64,000 nt of DNA, taken from contig NC_014810.2 in the NCBI RefSeq assembly GCF_000200595.1, positions 816,311 to 880,310 of the forward strand, in the 5' to 3' direction. The stretch's first letter is position 1. Each line of letters opens with the position of its first letter. The DNA comes from Helicobacter felis ATCC 49179. GTDB taxonomy: Bacteria > Campylobacterota > Campylobacteria > Campylobacterales > Helicobacteraceae. Of the stretch, positions 49,447-58,226 are shown in pieces. A program made the translations under genes and the position numbers. Under the pieces are notes generated by a model. The model did not search any database, was not told the DNA's origin, and worked only from the letters and a program-made list of their open reading frames with translations.

Positions 49447-50508
49447 TTAACGCACTTTCAGACTGAGCAACGCCACAAGATTGCTTAAGATTGCCACAAT
49501 CCAAAAACGCAAAATAATTTTATTTTCAGGCCATCCTTTGGATTCGAAATGGTGGTGCAAGGGCGCCATGCGGAAGATTCGCTTTTTACGCACTTTATAA
49601 CTCCCTATTTGCAAAATCACCGAAGTGGCTTCCAACACAAAAACCAAGCCGATTAAAAATAATAAAATTTCATTATTAGTGATAATAGCCATATAGGCGA
49701 TAAAACCTCCAATACCTAAACTCCCACTATCTCCCATAAACACTTCAGCCGGAAAAGCATTAAACCATAAAAAGCCTAGCAAAGCTCCCATCAGTGCAGA
49801 AGAAACCACCACGACCTCCCCACTATGGATTACCTTAGGATAAAGCAAATATTTACTAAACTCCGCATTGCCCACGACATAAATAAAGACGCTTAAACTT
49901 AGTAGAGCGCAGACACTAGGCACGGTAACCAAGCCATCTAAGCCATCGGTCAGATTAACAGCATTGGTTGTAGAAATAAACACCAACACCCAAAAACCTA
50001 GCAGTAAAAAGGGGTGATCTTGGAAAGAGAAAATAGGGTTTTTCAAAAAGGGCACATAGAGGTCTTTTTCTTCCATTAAATGGGAGAGACAATAAGCAAT
50101 CCCCAAAGACACGGCGAGCAACAAGCCCATTTTGAGGCGTGCGGAAATGCCGGCATTCTTTTTTTGGCGGATTTTGGTGTAATCATCCTGCATGCCAATC
50201 GCACCAAAGGCGAGCAAACTAAAAAGAGCTAGTAGCACAAAGGGATTGTCTAACCTCGCTGTTAGTAACGAAGCTACGATAGCTGTGCCTAAAAACACGA
50301 TGCCCCCCATCGTGGGTGTGTCTTTTTTATTTTGGTGAGGAATGTAGTTAGAAATAGGCTGACTTCTTTTGGTCGCCTTGGCCCAAGTGATGAACTTAGG
50401 CATCAAATAGACACAGACAAAAAAGCTAATAAAAAAGGCTAAACCTGCGCGGAAAGTAAGATACTGGAAAATATTCACACCAAAGAAAGTATAGAGATAG
50501 TACAACAT
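49447..50508 (-). CDS. mraY: Phospho-N-acetylmuramoyl-pentapeptide transferase
   Basis: A 353-residue, ten-helix membrane enzyme that makes lipid I from UDP-MurNAc-pentapeptide and undecaprenyl phosphate. Catalytic motifs: GMQDDYTKI (Asp-Asp), [25 protein letters not shown] and [11 protein letters not shown]. Starting at the ATG at 50508 gives exactly the H. pylori MraY length. First gene of the run that continues through murD, mscS and the chemoreceptors. Confidence 0.96.
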   Translation of the reverse strand: MLYYLYTFFGVNIFQYLTFRAGLAFFISFFVCVYLMPKFITWAKATKRSQPISNYIPHQNKKDTPTMGGIVFLGTAIVASLLTARLDNPFVLLALFSLLAFGAIGMQDDYTKIRQKKNAGISARLKMGLLLAVSLGIAYCLSHLMEEKDLYVPFLKNPIFSFQDHPFLLLGFWVLVFISTTNAVNLTDGLDGLVTVPSVCALLSLSVFIYVVGNAEFSKYLLYPKVIHSGEVVVVSSALMGALLGFLWFNAFPAEVFMGDSGSLGIGGFIAYMAIITNNEILLFLIGLVFVLEATSVILQIGSYKVRKKRIFRMAPLHHHFESKGWPENKIILRFWIVAILSNLVALLSLKVR

Positions 50509-50609
50509 TGCCAATCTTTAATGAAGTGGGATACTAAATTTTAACATAAGCCCCCTAGCTTTAAGCTTGTAATCTCTTGAGTTCAGGTGTAAAAAAACGC
50601 CTTCAACAT

Positions 50610-51590
50610 TCATTCATCTTTTATGGTGTAGGCAATGGGTATCTTAAGATGCACGGTTTGCTTAGGTGTGGGAAAAAGTCTAGAAGCCTCTTTGACTGCT
50701 TGCATAGCGGCATGGTTTAAAATATCCGATCCAGAACTCTTGGCAACCCTAATATCTGTGGTCGTGCCATCGGCATTGATCACAAATTCTACTAACACCT
50801 CTCCCTCAATTCCGCGCACCATCGCCATGCGAGGGTATCGATTCCTTGAGGAAATGGCCATCTGAATTTTCATCAAAAATTCATTGCTCACCCCGGGGTT
50901 ATAGGCCATCGCGCTTGTTTGCGCTCCCTCAGATTTCTGATTAGATTCGGCTTGTTTTTGTTGCTTATTAGCTTTTGCATTGCTATTAGCGGACTTGGCA
51001 TTGCTATTGGCATCTTGCGAGCTCTCTTGCGATGCAGACTTAGCCGGTTGGGCAGGTTCTGGTTTGGGCTCGGGTTTTGAAGGAGCGGGTTCTGGTTTGG
51101 GCTCGGGCTTGGGTTCTGGTTTAGGGGGAGTTGGCTCGGGTTTGGGTTCTGGCTTAGGCTCGGGTTTTGGAATGGGTTTAGGCTCGGGTTTAGGCTCGGG
51201 CTTGGGTTCTGGTTTGGGAATGGGGGTGGGTTTTGGCGTGGGTTCTGGTTTAGGAGTGGGCTTGGGCTTTGGTTGGGGTTTAGGTTTAGGTTTAGGATGA
51301 GGTTTGGGTTTATGGTGATGGGGCTTGTGTTCTTGCTTTGGTTTTTCTTGAGGTTTGGGTGCTGGTGCTGCACTCTTGGCAGCTTGGGCATGTTGGAGTT
51401 GTGCAGATTGTGTATTGATACTGGCTAAACTCATGGTCATGCGTTGCGTGCCCACATGGGCTAATTGTTCTATTTTGGGCGGATTGACTAAAAAAAACCA
51501 CAATGACAGAGCGTATAGGGCAGTGGCACTTAGAAACCCTATGCGGTTAGAAAATTTACTTTGTTGCTGTAGAGATAGAGAAGTTTTCAT
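50610..51590 (-). CDS. tonB: TonB energy-transducing protein
   Basis: A 326-residue protein: N-terminal membrane anchor ([19 protein letters not shown]), a periplasmic spacer dominated by Lys-Pro and Glu-Pro repeats from about residue 70 to 190, an Asn/Lys/Ser-rich stretch, and the C-terminal TonB domain ([24 protein letters not shown]-type core, [18 protein letters not shown]). It passes proton-motive energy from ExbB/ExbD to outer-membrane receptors. The spacer is longer than in H. pylori TonB (285 total). The ATG at 51590 overlaps the exbD end by 35 bases. Confidence 0.93.
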   Translation of the reverse strand: MKTSLSLQQQSKFSNRIGFLSATALYALSLWFFLVNPPKIEQLAHVGTQRMTMSLASINTQSAQLQHAQAAKSAAPAPKPQEKPKQEHKPHHHKPKPHPKPKPKPQPKPKPTPKPEPTPKPTPIPKPEPKPEPKPEPKPIPKPEPKPEPKPEPTPPKPEPKPEPKPEPAPSKPEPKPEPAQPAKSASQESSQDANSNAKSANSNAKANKQQKQAESNQKSEGAQTSAMAYNPGVSNEFLMKIQMAISSRNRYPRMAMVRGIEGEVLVEFVINADGTTTDIRVAKSSGSDILNHAAMQAVKEASRLFPTPKQTVHLKIPIAYTIKDE

Positions 51591-51945
51591 GATTTTGGGC
51601 TTTGAGAATGTCCATAATCTCAATAAAGGTGCCGAATTTAGAATCTTTATCGCTACGCAAATCTACTAAAATTTTAGGATCGGTCTTAGCAATCAAACCT
51701 TTTAAGTCTTCTAAGCTTTGGGGTTTGTCGTCTACATAAATTTCATCGGATTTATTCACCACAATGGTGATTTTTTTCTCTTCTTGATGTATTTTTTGTG
51801 CGCTGCTCGCGCTAGGGAGATTAACCTTAATCTTGCCCTCTGCAATGAAAGTAGACACGCTCAACACTAATGCCAAAAGCACCAACATCACATCAATGAA
51901 AGGCACAACATTCAGGCCGTCCCCCCGCTTCAGTCTGACTTTCAT
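51556..51945 (-). CDS. exbD: ExbD, TonB-complex membrane protein
   Basis: A 129-residue protein with one N-terminal helix holding the essential aspartate ([22 protein letters not shown], Asp about residue 18) and a periplasmic domain. With ExbB it harvests proton flow to energise TonB. The ATG at 51945 lies 3 bases after exbB. Length and order match H. pylori HP1339-HP1341. Confidence 0.95.
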   Translation of the reverse strand: MKVRLKRGDGLNVVPFIDVMLVLLALVLSVSTFIAEGKIKVNLPSASSAQKIHQEEKKITIVVNKSDEIYVDDKPQSLEDLKGLIAKTDPKILVDLRSDKDSKFGTFIEIMDILKAQNHENFSISTATK

Positions 51946-51948
51946 GTT

Positions 51949-52398
51949 CTAAGCCCCTTTTTGATACAGCCTAAAGCGCTCTGAAAGAATGTCCACTTTG
52001 CGTAAAAAGGCATTATAAACAATTAGGGTGGGAATGGCTACTAACAACCCAAAAGCGGTGGCTTTGAGTGCTAAGGAGAGTCCTAAAGTGATGGCTTTAG
52101 CGTCTAAACCGGTCACGCTTGTGCTCATGTCATAAAAGGTAACCATCACGCCTAAAATAGTGCCTAAAAGTCCTACATAGGGGGCATTAGAGTAGATGAT
52201 ATAGAGCATGGTGAGGTTTTTTGTCAAATCCATATCCAATCTATCCGGGTCTTCATAAAGACTAAAGTCTATACGCGCGTAGAAAATGATGCGCTCAATA
52301 GTGAACCATAGCGCTAAAAACCCCATAATTCCTAGCACGCTAAAAACCCCAATATCCACATATTCGCCGACTAGCTTTGCTGAAAACCCTTCACCCAT
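51949..52398 (-). CDS. exbB: ExbB, TonB-complex proton channel
   Basis: A 149-residue MotA/TolQ/ExbB-family protein with three membrane helices; the last two hold the channel motifs ([20 protein letters not shown] and [21 protein letters not shown]). First gene of exbB-exbD-tonB. It starts at the ATG at 52398 and is preceded by a near-consensus promoter. Confidence 0.95.
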   Translation of the reverse strand: MGEGFSAKLVGEYVDIGVFSVLGIMGFLALWFTIERIIFYARIDFSLYEDPDRLDMDLTKNLTMLYIIYSNAPYVGLLGTILGVMVTFYDMSTSVTGLDAKAITLGLSLALKATAFGLLVAIPTLIVYNAFLRKVDILSERFRLYQKGA

Positions 52399-52428
52399 GC
52401 ATGCCCTTCAGTGTTAAAAATAGGGCCG

Positions 52429-52457
52429 ATTGTATTTGTTTTGTAATAAAAAGTCAA
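52429..52457 (-). promoter_or_regulatory. exbB-exbD-tonB promoter with Fur-like box upstream
   Basis: On the minus strand TTGACT (52457-52452) and TACAAT (52434-52429) are exactly 17 bases apart, a near-consensus sigma-70 promoter 31 bases before the exbB ATG. Just upstream, TATTATAAAAAATTTTATTG (about 52463-52484) is AT-rich and partly palindromic like a Fur box, which would fit iron control of TonB transport. The Fur part is inference. Confidence 0.6.
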
Positions 52458-52485
52458 GTTCAATAAAATTTTTTATAATACCAAG

Positions 52486-53526
52486 TTAAAAAAGATACGC
52501 ATAGCCTAGAAAAAACTGACTGAGGGGTGTAATACTCAAGGTTTGTTTTAAAGTTTGCTGTGTGCCCGGATTGCTATTGCCATAGTTATACCAATTTTGC
52601 GCACTAAATTTATAGCAAGGAAATTTCCATCCTAGCGTGAGACGGTTATGTTTGCCCACATACAGCTGTGTCCCCACATTTATAAAAAAGCCACTCCCAG
52701 CAGCAAAAAAGCGTGTTTTTTTGCCTAATGCCTGATTAACAAAGCGATCGCTCCAAAACATCGTGTACTCCACACCTCCACCCACAAATATCCCCCATTT
52801 CAAAAAGAGATTTAAAAAGAGAAATTGAGAGTGAAGCTTTTTTGCCAAAGAATTCGTATGTTTTTTCACCAAGTAATCTATAGGTATATTAAGAAAAAAA
52901 TCAACATTCAGGCCTAGAGAGACCGCATTGGCCGGATGTTGGAGCAAACTTTCCTGAGGGGTTGGGGTAGAGCAAAGTCCCAAGGGGTTACTTGCACTTA
53001 ATCTAGCACAAGGAGAGCTGTAGTTATTAGGCACAGCCAAATCACCCCCCACATTTTTAAAGCCATCAGGGGGAGGGTTGCCATTTGTAACCGCTTGAGG
53101 AATCACATTCCCCGTAGTGGGATCAACGGCTTTGATGTATTGAGGATCGTAATTTTTGCCCCCTTTATTCTCTACCTTGTAACGCTCTCCTAGTGCTGCA
53201 TGGGTGTATTCCATAGTCCCATAAACCCGCATTCCACTAATCGCCAATTTGTCAAAAAAAAGTTCATCGCCCACCGTGTAGGTGAAAGCAAAACTCGGCT
53301 GTTTGTCGCGCGTATAAAACCCGATGAGCTCATCCCCCTTACAATTATTGCTAGGACAAGCAGGTGATCCATCCGGTTTTGTGCTCGGATTAACCATGCT
53401 CACCTGCTGGCCATAACTGCCCTCAAAACCTATGCTTGCCCCTAAGCGCGCGCCTGTAAAAATATGATTGCTCACCCCCATCAAGGGCAAACACCCCGCC
53501 CCCAAAACTATTAAGTTCTTAAACAT
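52486..53526 (-). CDS. Helicobacter outer membrane protein
   Basis: A 346-residue predicted outer-membrane protein with an N-terminal export signal (NLIVLGAGCLPLMGVSNH) and barrel features: FTGARLGASIGFEGSYGQQ, INVGTQLYVGKHNRLTLGWKFP and a terminal aromatic strand FFLGYAYLF. A Pro/Asn/Gly-rich loop with four cysteines (CPSNNC, CARLS..LGLC) lies between about 57 and 180. It resembles Helicobacter Hor/Hom-type proteins, but I cannot place the subfamily. Its ATG overlaps the dus stop (TAATG). H. pylori also has an outer membrane protein gene (HP0726) beside the dus homologue. Confidence 0.75.
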   Translation of the reverse strand: MFKNLIVLGAGCLPLMGVSNHIFTGARLGASIGFEGSYGQQVSMVNPSTKPDGSPACPSNNCKGDELIGFYTRDKQPSFAFTYTVGDELFFDKLAISGMRVYGTMEYTHAALGERYKVENKGGKNYDPQYIKAVDPTTGNVIPQAVTNGNPPPDGFKNVGGDLAVPNNYSSPCARLSASNPLGLCSTPTPQESLLQHPANAVSLGLNVDFFLNIPIDYLVKKHTNSLAKKLHSQFLFLNLFLKWGIFVGGGVEYTMFWSDRFVNQALGKKTRFFAAGSGFFINVGTQLYVGKHNRLTLGWKFPCYKFSAQNWYNYGNSNPGTQQTLKQTLSITPLSQFFLGYAYLF

Positions 53527-54524
53527 TAGACGCTTTGATTATTCAGGGTGATAATCTGAGGGAGATCGTGCAAATCCTGCGCTTGGCTAAAAAACTCCTC
53601 CACCTGCGCGCGCGCCACTAATGGATCGCTCATGCTATTGACCACTCCCTTAAACGCGCTCGCCCCCGCATGTCCCTTAGCATAAGCGTGTAAGTTCTTG
53701 CGAAACATCACCACCCCTCTGACTCCGTAAAATTCCACCATCTTATCAAAGTGTTCCAAGACCAAATCTTTTTTAAGCACGGGGGGTAATTCCTGTGTGT
53801 TGTGTTTGATCTGCCAAAAAATCCAAGGTTTGATCAAACTAGCCCGCCCGATCATCACCCCCTGCGCCCCTGTGTAGGCGCGCACCTCTTGGGCTTTGGC
53901 TACGCTGTCAATCTCGCCATTGACAATCAAGGGTTTATTTAAGATAGAGCGCATCAAGCGCACACTTTCATAATCAATCTTTTCTTTTTTGTAGCGATCC
54001 GCGCGCGTGCGCGCATGCACCACCACAAAATCCACAGGGGCATCATTGAGCGCATGTGCGATCTCTTCTGGAATTTTGCGCTCAAAGCCTAAGCGTACTT
54101 TCACGCTGGTATAGGGTTTATTAGTGTGCTCACGCACCACTTTTAAAAGCTTGACTAAGTGGTTTAAGTCTTTAAGGAGTCCGCTCCCATTGCCATGGTT
54201 AGCCACTTTGGGGGCTGGGCAACCACAATTAAAATCTACAATGTCGATTCCCTCCACTTGGTTAAGCAACTCGACCGCTCTTTGCACAATCTCTACTTTA
54301 GAGCCGGCAATTTGCACGCTAAAAGGGTTTTCATGGGGGGATTTCTCTAGCATCTTAGCAGTTTTCTCAAAAGCATGCACGAGCGCGTGGCTACTCACCA
54401 TCTCGCTCACGGTTACATCTACCCCAAAGCGTTTCACTACACTTCTAAAAGGCAAATCCGTATAACCCGCTAAAGGGGCTAAAAATAATAAATTATCAAA
54501 TTGGAGTTTAGACATGTGGGGCAT
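53526..54524 (-). CDS. dus: tRNA-dihydrouridine synthase
   Basis: A 332-residue flavoprotein that reduces uridines in tRNA D-loops, using FMN and NADPH. Dus motifs: LAPLAGYTDLPFRSVVKRFG at the start, VDFNCGCPAPKVANHGNGSG with the catalytic Cys near residue 103, KVRLGF, VHARTR, NGEI and QGVMIGRASL. Two candidate starts are 54524 (MPHMSK) and 54515 (MSKLQF); neither has a strong RBS. It follows the cca gene by 5 bases. Confidence 0.93.
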   Translation of the reverse strand: MPHMSKLQFDNLLFLAPLAGYTDLPFRSVVKRFGVDVTVSEMVSSHALVHAFEKTAKMLEKSPHENPFSVQIAGSKVEIVQRAVELLNQVEGIDIVDFNCGCPAPKVANHGNGSGLLKDLNHLVKLLKVVREHTNKPYTSVKVRLGFERKIPEEIAHALNDAPVDFVVVHARTRADRYKKEKIDYESVRLMRSILNKPLIVNGEIDSVAKAQEVRAYTGAQGVMIGRASLIKPWIFWQIKHNTQELPPVLKKDLVLEHFDKMVEFYGVRGVVMFRKNLHAYAKGHAGASAFKGVVNSMSDPLVARAQVEEFFSQAQDLHDLPQIITLNNQSV

Positions 54525-54529
54525 TTTAA

Positions 54530-55759
54530 CTAATTTTCTCTTAACGCGGGGCATTCTTTGGCATATTGTAATAACGCTTCTCTCTCATTGCACACAGCCC
54601 CGCACATCACCCCCTCTAAACACGCCTTTAAAAGCGCGCCCACTTGCGTGCCTTGAAAACCAAGTTCTAACAAGTCTGTGCCCTTGATCGCCAAATGGCG
54701 CAACGCATAAGCTTCGCGTTTGTGCAAAATATCTTTAAGTTCACTTTTTAAACGCGCGCTTAAAACGGGGTCTTGGGTTTGATAAAAGCCTAGCAAAGCG
54801 CGCAGTTCGCCTAAATACAAACTTTGTAATTGTGTTTTGATCCAAAGGCGGGAGGGTTCTTGGGGCTCTAGGGGGAAGTGGGCATGCAGTTTGTGTAAGG
54901 ATTGGGTGAGTTTTTTAGAAAATTTTAAACGCGTGCAAAAATCACGCAGGGTTTGGGTGTCCCAAGATTGGGCTAAATAGAGCAAGCGCGCGCGCAAATT
55001 CAAAGGGGTGTTTTCTAATCCCTCTAAGGGCTTTAAGCGCGCTTTTAAAGTCTTTTCTAAGAGAGATTGAAAAGGCGCACAAGAGCGCACAAAATCCCCC
55101 AGCAAGAGTTTAAAAAACTCCATGCAGATGCGTTCTTTGGCGATGTGTTCTAGTAAGGGGGCTTGTTCCCATAGGGCTTTTTGAGTAACCTCTTCCAAAC
55201 TAAAACCTAGCACGCTAGAAAAACGCAGGGCGCGTAAAATCCGCAAAGCGTCCTCTTGCAGGCGCAAAGTCGGATCGCCCACCAACCTTAAAACCCCTTT
55301 TTTTAAATCTTCCAGCCCACTATATAAATCTAAAAGTCCTTTTTGAGGGTGGAGGGCTAGGGCGTTGATGGTGAAATCACGCCGTGCTAAATCGCTTTCT
55401 ATGGACTTTACAAATTTTAATGCGCTAGGGTGGCGGTGATCTCTATATTCTCCCTCCTGCCTAAAAGTGGTGATCTCAAAAAGCCACCCCTCAAAGCCCA
55501 CCCCTAAAGTGCCAAAGGCACGCCCTAGCTCTATAATTTTTATCCCCTCCATGCCCTCTAGGAGAGCTTTTAACTGGTCTGGAGTTGCGCTAGAGGCCAG
55601 ATCGTAATCTTTGGGCTCTTTACCCAAGAGCAGATCGCGTACACTTCCCCCCACGATACATGCTTGATAACCCCCCTGCTCGATCATAGCGTGCAAAGTT
55701 AGCAGACTGGAGGGCAGAGCGCGCTTTAAGCGCAAAAAAGAGGTGTCCCAATCGGCCAT
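54530..55759 (-). CDS. cca: CCA tRNA nucleotidyltransferase / poly(A) polymerase family
   Basis: A 409-residue class II nucleotidyltransferase. The head domain has IVGGSVRDLLLGKEPKDYDLASSATPD (catalytic Asp-x-Asp), the tail of the active site is FGTLGVGFEGWLFEITTFRQEG and RRDFTINALALHP, followed by DALRILRALRFSS and a helical tRNA-binding body. All four tRNAs in this window encode CCA, so the enzyme is mainly for 3' end repair, or could act as a poly(A) polymerase. It is divergent from queC with a 26-base gap. Confidence 0.9.
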   Translation of the reverse strand: MADWDTSFLRLKRALPSSLLTLHAMIEQGGYQACIVGGSVRDLLLGKEPKDYDLASSATPDQLKALLEGMEGIKIIELGRAFGTLGVGFEGWLFEITTFRQEGEYRDHRHPSALKFVKSIESDLARRDFTINALALHPQKGLLDLYSGLEDLKKGVLRLVGDPTLRLQEDALRILRALRFSSVLGFSLEEVTQKALWEQAPLLEHIAKERICMEFFKLLLGDFVRSCAPFQSLLEKTLKARLKPLEGLENTPLNLRARLLYLAQSWDTQTLRDFCTRLKFSKKLTQSLHKLHAHFPLEPQEPSRLWIKTQLQSLYLGELRALLGFYQTQDPVLSARLKSELKDILHKREAYALRHLAIKGTDLLELGFQGTQVGALLKACLEGVMCGAVCNEREALLQYAKECPALREN

Positions 55760-55785
55760 GTTATAATGATTCTAAAAGGTCCATC

Positions 55786-56517
55786 ATGTTGCATCCCTTT
55801 GATCTAGCAAAAATGCTCACCATTCAAGATTTTAAAACACACACCTGTGTGCTCTGCTTTAGTGGGGGGCAGGATAGCACCACTCTAGCTCTTTGGGCAA
55901 AACGCGTTTTTGAACAAACTTATTTACTAGGCTTTGATTACGATCAAAAACACGCCATCGAACTCGCCCAAGCGCACAAAATCGCGCGCATGCTAGAGTT
56001 GCCCTATAAGGTGCTTGATCTCTCTTGTTTGCAAGAAATCAGCACTTCTGCCCTTTTTGCCCACACTTCCCACGCGCTCAACACGCCCCACCCCCAAGCC
56101 CAAGACCTGCCTAGCTCCTTTGTGCCCGATCGCAACGCGCTTTTTATCACGCTAGCGCACGCTTACGCCTTTAATTTGGGCGCGCAAGCGGTGTTGTTAG
56201 GGGTGTCTATGCAGGATTATAGCGGGTATTTTGATTGTCGGCAAAATTTTATAGAGAGTTTGCAAACTAGCTTGAATTTGGGGGCTTTTGGCAAAAAAGA
56301 GGGGATTAATCTGCTAGCTCCTTTAATGTTTTCTAGTAAGGCCCAAGAGTTCCAGCTCGCCCACGCTTTGGGGGGGTTAGAGTTGATTTTAGAGCACACC
56401 CATACATGCTATGAGGGAGTGCGAGAGAGTCGCCATGAGTTTGGCTATGGGTGCGGGGTCTGTCCTGCATGCCAACTGCGCCAACAGGGTTATATGAAGT
56501 TTTTAGACACTAAATAA
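55786..56517 (+). CDS. queC: 7-cyano-7-deazaguanine synthase
   Basis: A 243-residue PP-loop ATPase that makes preQ0 for queuosine in tRNA. The PP-loop is CFSGGQDSTTLALW near residue 25, then PDRNALFITLAHAYAF; the C-terminal zinc site is GYGCGVCPACQLRQQGY. RBS AAAGG before the ATG at 55786; an ATG nine codons later has no RBS. Stands alone between cca and cbpA. Confidence 0.94.
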   Translation: MLHPFDLAKMLTIQDFKTHTCVLCFSGGQDSTTLALWAKRVFEQTYLLGFDYDQKHAIELAQAHKIARMLELPYKVLDLSCLQEISTSALFAHTSHALNTPHPQAQDLPSSFVPDRNALFITLAHAYAFNLGAQAVLLGVSMQDYSGYFDCRQNFIESLQTSLNLGAFGKKEGINLLAPLMFSSKAQEFQLAHALGGLELILEHTHTCYEGVRESRHEFGYGCGVCPACQLRQQGYMKFLDTK

Positions 56518-56544
56518 AATTGATAGTATAAGACTAAAGTTTTA

Positions 56545-56553
56545 TGCTATAAT
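56545..56553 (+). promoter_or_regulatory. Extended -10 of the cbpA-hspR operon
   Basis: TGCTATAAT is a consensus extended -10, 29 bases before the cbpA ATG. I do not see a clear HAIR inverted repeat (CTTGAGT-ACTCAAG) for HspR; a diverged operator in the TATAAGACTAAAG stretch cannot be ruled out. Confidence 0.55.
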
Positions 56554-56582
56554 GATTCTAAATTTTTAAAAAAAGGATCACA

Positions 56583-57434
56583 ATGGGAAAAAGTCTCTAC
56601 CAAACTTTAGAAGTCAGCGAAAACGCCAGTCCGGAGGAAATCAAGCGATCTTACCGCAGATTGGCGCGTAAATACCACCCCGATCTTAACAAGGGTAAGG
56701 AAGCCGAAGAGAAGTTTAAAGAGATCAACGCCGCCTATGAAATCTTGAGTGATAACCAAAAACGCGCCCAATACGATCAGTTTGGAGATAGCATGTTTGG
56801 GGGGCAGAATTTTAGCGACTTTGCCCGCACACAGGGGGGAGGTGCGAATTTTGATGACATTTTGTCTCAAATCTTTGGGGGAGGTTTTGGAGGTTTTAAT
56901 ACGGGATTTAGGAATACGGGTTTTGGTTTCAATCGGGATATGCTAGATGTTCAAATCGATTTGCAAATTAGCTTGAGAGAAGCCGTGTTGGGCGCACAAC
57001 GCAAGATACAAGTTTCTGCCAATGAGAGTTTTGAAATCAAGATTCCTGCGGGTGTGAAAGAGGGTGAGGTGTTGCGCGCGCGGGGTAAGGGACACCAACA
57101 AGCAGGCATGCGTGGGGACGCGCTTTTAAAAGTGCATGTGTTAGAAGATAAGGAATATACAAGGAATGGAGATGATTTAACAAAGAGTTTTGATGTGCCT
57201 TTAAAAACGGCGTTATTTGGGGGTAAAGTAGATGTTCAGACCCTCTATAAAGATGTGTCTTTGAAGATTCCCCCCAATACCAAAAACGCCCAAAAATTCC
57301 GCCTCAAAGAACTCGGGGTTAAAAACCGCAAGAGCGGACAGATGGGAGATCTGTATTTGAACGCTAATGTGATCTTGCCCCACACCGATCACATGAGCAT
57401 AGAGGTCAAACAGGCTTTACAGCAACTCCCCTAA
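56583..57434 (+). CDS. cbpA: CbpA, DnaJ-family co-chaperone
   Basis: A 283-residue protein: J domain at residues 3-68 with the HPD triad ([12 protein letters not shown]), a Gly/Phe-rich linker (about 95-120, [12 protein letters not shown]), and two C-terminal substrate domains. It lacks the four CxxCxGxG zinc repeats of DnaJ, so it is the CbpA type. It works with DnaK and in H. pylori also binds DNA. RBS AAAAGGATCACA. It lies 10 bases before hspR in the same operon, as in H. pylori HP1024-HP1025. Confidence 0.94.
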   Translation: MGKSLYQTLEVSENASPEEIKRSYRRLARKYHPDLNKGKEAEEKFKEINAAYEILSDNQKRAQYDQFGDSMFGGQNFSDFARTQGGGANFDDILSQIFGGGFGGFNTGFRNTGFGFNRDMLDVQIDLQISLREAVLGAQRKIQVSANESFEIKIPAGVKEGEVLRARGKGHQQAGMRGDALLKVHVLEDKEYTRNGDDLTKSFDVPLKTALFGGKVDVQTLYKDVSLKIPPNTKNAQKFRLKELGVKNRKSGQMGDLYLNANVILPHTDHMSIEVKQALQQLP

Positions 57435-57444
57435 AGGATCGCCC

Positions 57445-57810
57445 ATGCTAGATTATGATGCGCCACTGTATTTAATTAGCGTGGTGGCTAAGATTTTAGG
57501 GGTGCACCCCCAAACTTTGCGCCAATATGAAAAGGAGGGCTTGGTAGAACCTAAGCGCACGGATGGCAAAATGCGTCTCTATTCTCAAAGAGATGTGGAT
57601 AAAATCAAGACAATCTTACGCCTCACGCGCGATATGGGTGTGAATTTGGCCGGAGTGGATATTATTCTGCGTCTTAAAGATCGCCTAGATGAATTAGATC
57701 GCTTAAATGAGGAGCTTCAAACTCATTTGCAAACAAATGTCCCCACAAAGCCCGAAGTGAAACGCCTTGAAAAAACTTCTTACGAATTGATTTTATTTAA
57801 GAAAGCTTAA
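57445..57810 (+). CDS. hspR: HspR, MerR-family heat-shock repressor
   Basis: A 121-residue MerR-type regulator: helix-turn-helix YLISVVAKILGVHPQTLRQYEKEGLVEPKRTDGKMRLYS at the N-terminus (core VHPQTLRQYEKEGLV), then a dimerising coiled coil (LKDRLDELDRLNEELQTHL). In H. pylori it represses chaperone operons, including its own cbpA-hspR unit, at HAIR-like sites. RBS AAAGGATCGCCC before the ATG. Confidence 0.94.
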   Translation: MLDYDAPLYLISVVAKILGVHPQTLRQYEKEGLVEPKRTDGKMRLYSQRDVDKIKTILRLTRDMGVNLAGVDIILRLKDRLDELDRLNEELQTHLQTNVPTKPEVKRLEKTSYELILFKKA

Positions 57811-57822
57811 GAGTTTTGCCCC

Positions 57823-57842
57823 GCCTGCAAGGCAGGGCAGGC
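57823..57842. repeat. GC-rich hairpin between convergent genes
   Basis: GCCTGC and GCAGGC are inverted repeats separated by 8 bases, 12 bases after the hspR stop and 12 before the end of the convergent lipoprotein gene. It has no direct T-run, so I call it a hairpin, possibly a weak two-way terminator. Confidence 0.35.
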
Positions 57843-57853
57843 AGACTACAGAA

Positions 57854-58183
57854 CTATTTTTCTTTAAAAGTTGCCGCTCTGCCGGTAACTTTGATGGTAG
57901 GAGCTTTAAAAGCCTTTTTGATCACTTCATATCTTGGCAAAAGAATCGTGTCGCATTGGCATTCCGCAACGGCTTTATTGAGCAACAATTCTGTCATGTT
58001 AGGATTAGCGGGATCGTAAGGCATTTCTGCGCTGACCACACCACCTATTTTAAAATCGTTGCTGTTAAGTTGCACCGAATAACTGACATTGCGATCAAAC
58101 TTTGCTGCTACCGTGCGTGTGCATCCGCTCACCAATAAACCCACACACACACACACACCTAGAGACACTGACCTAAAACGCAT
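57854..58183 (-). CDS. Small lipoprotein, paralogue of the one at 39551-39880
   Basis: A 109-residue lipoprotein with lipobox LLVSGC (Cys about residue 21). The mature domain has the shared pattern NDFKIGGVVSAEMPYDPANP, ELLLNKAVAECQCDTILLPRYEV, and ends near VTGRAATFKEK. Same length and layout as its paralogue, about half the residues alike by eye. Predicted to be attached to the inner or outer membrane; function unknown. Located between convergent hspR and upstream csd6. Confidence 0.75.
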   Translation of the reverse strand: MRFRSVSLGVCVCVGLLVSGCTRTVAAKFDRNVSYSVQLNSNDFKIGGVVSAEMPYDPANPNMTELLLNKAVAECQCDTILLPRYEVIKKAFKAPTIKVTGRAATFKEK

Positions 58184-58226
58184 AAACTCCCTTTTGTATA
58201 AATTTCCCCCAACTTGAAATTATACT

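Noticed and set aside
50980-51300. Plus-strand Gly/Ser-rich 106-residue frame
   Set aside because: Mirror image of the Pro-rich TonB spacer; composition follows from the repeats, with no RBS.
56519-56545. HAIR operator for HspR upstream of cbpA
   Set aside because: No CTTGAGT/ACTCAAG-like inverted repeat is visible; only loose similarity remains.
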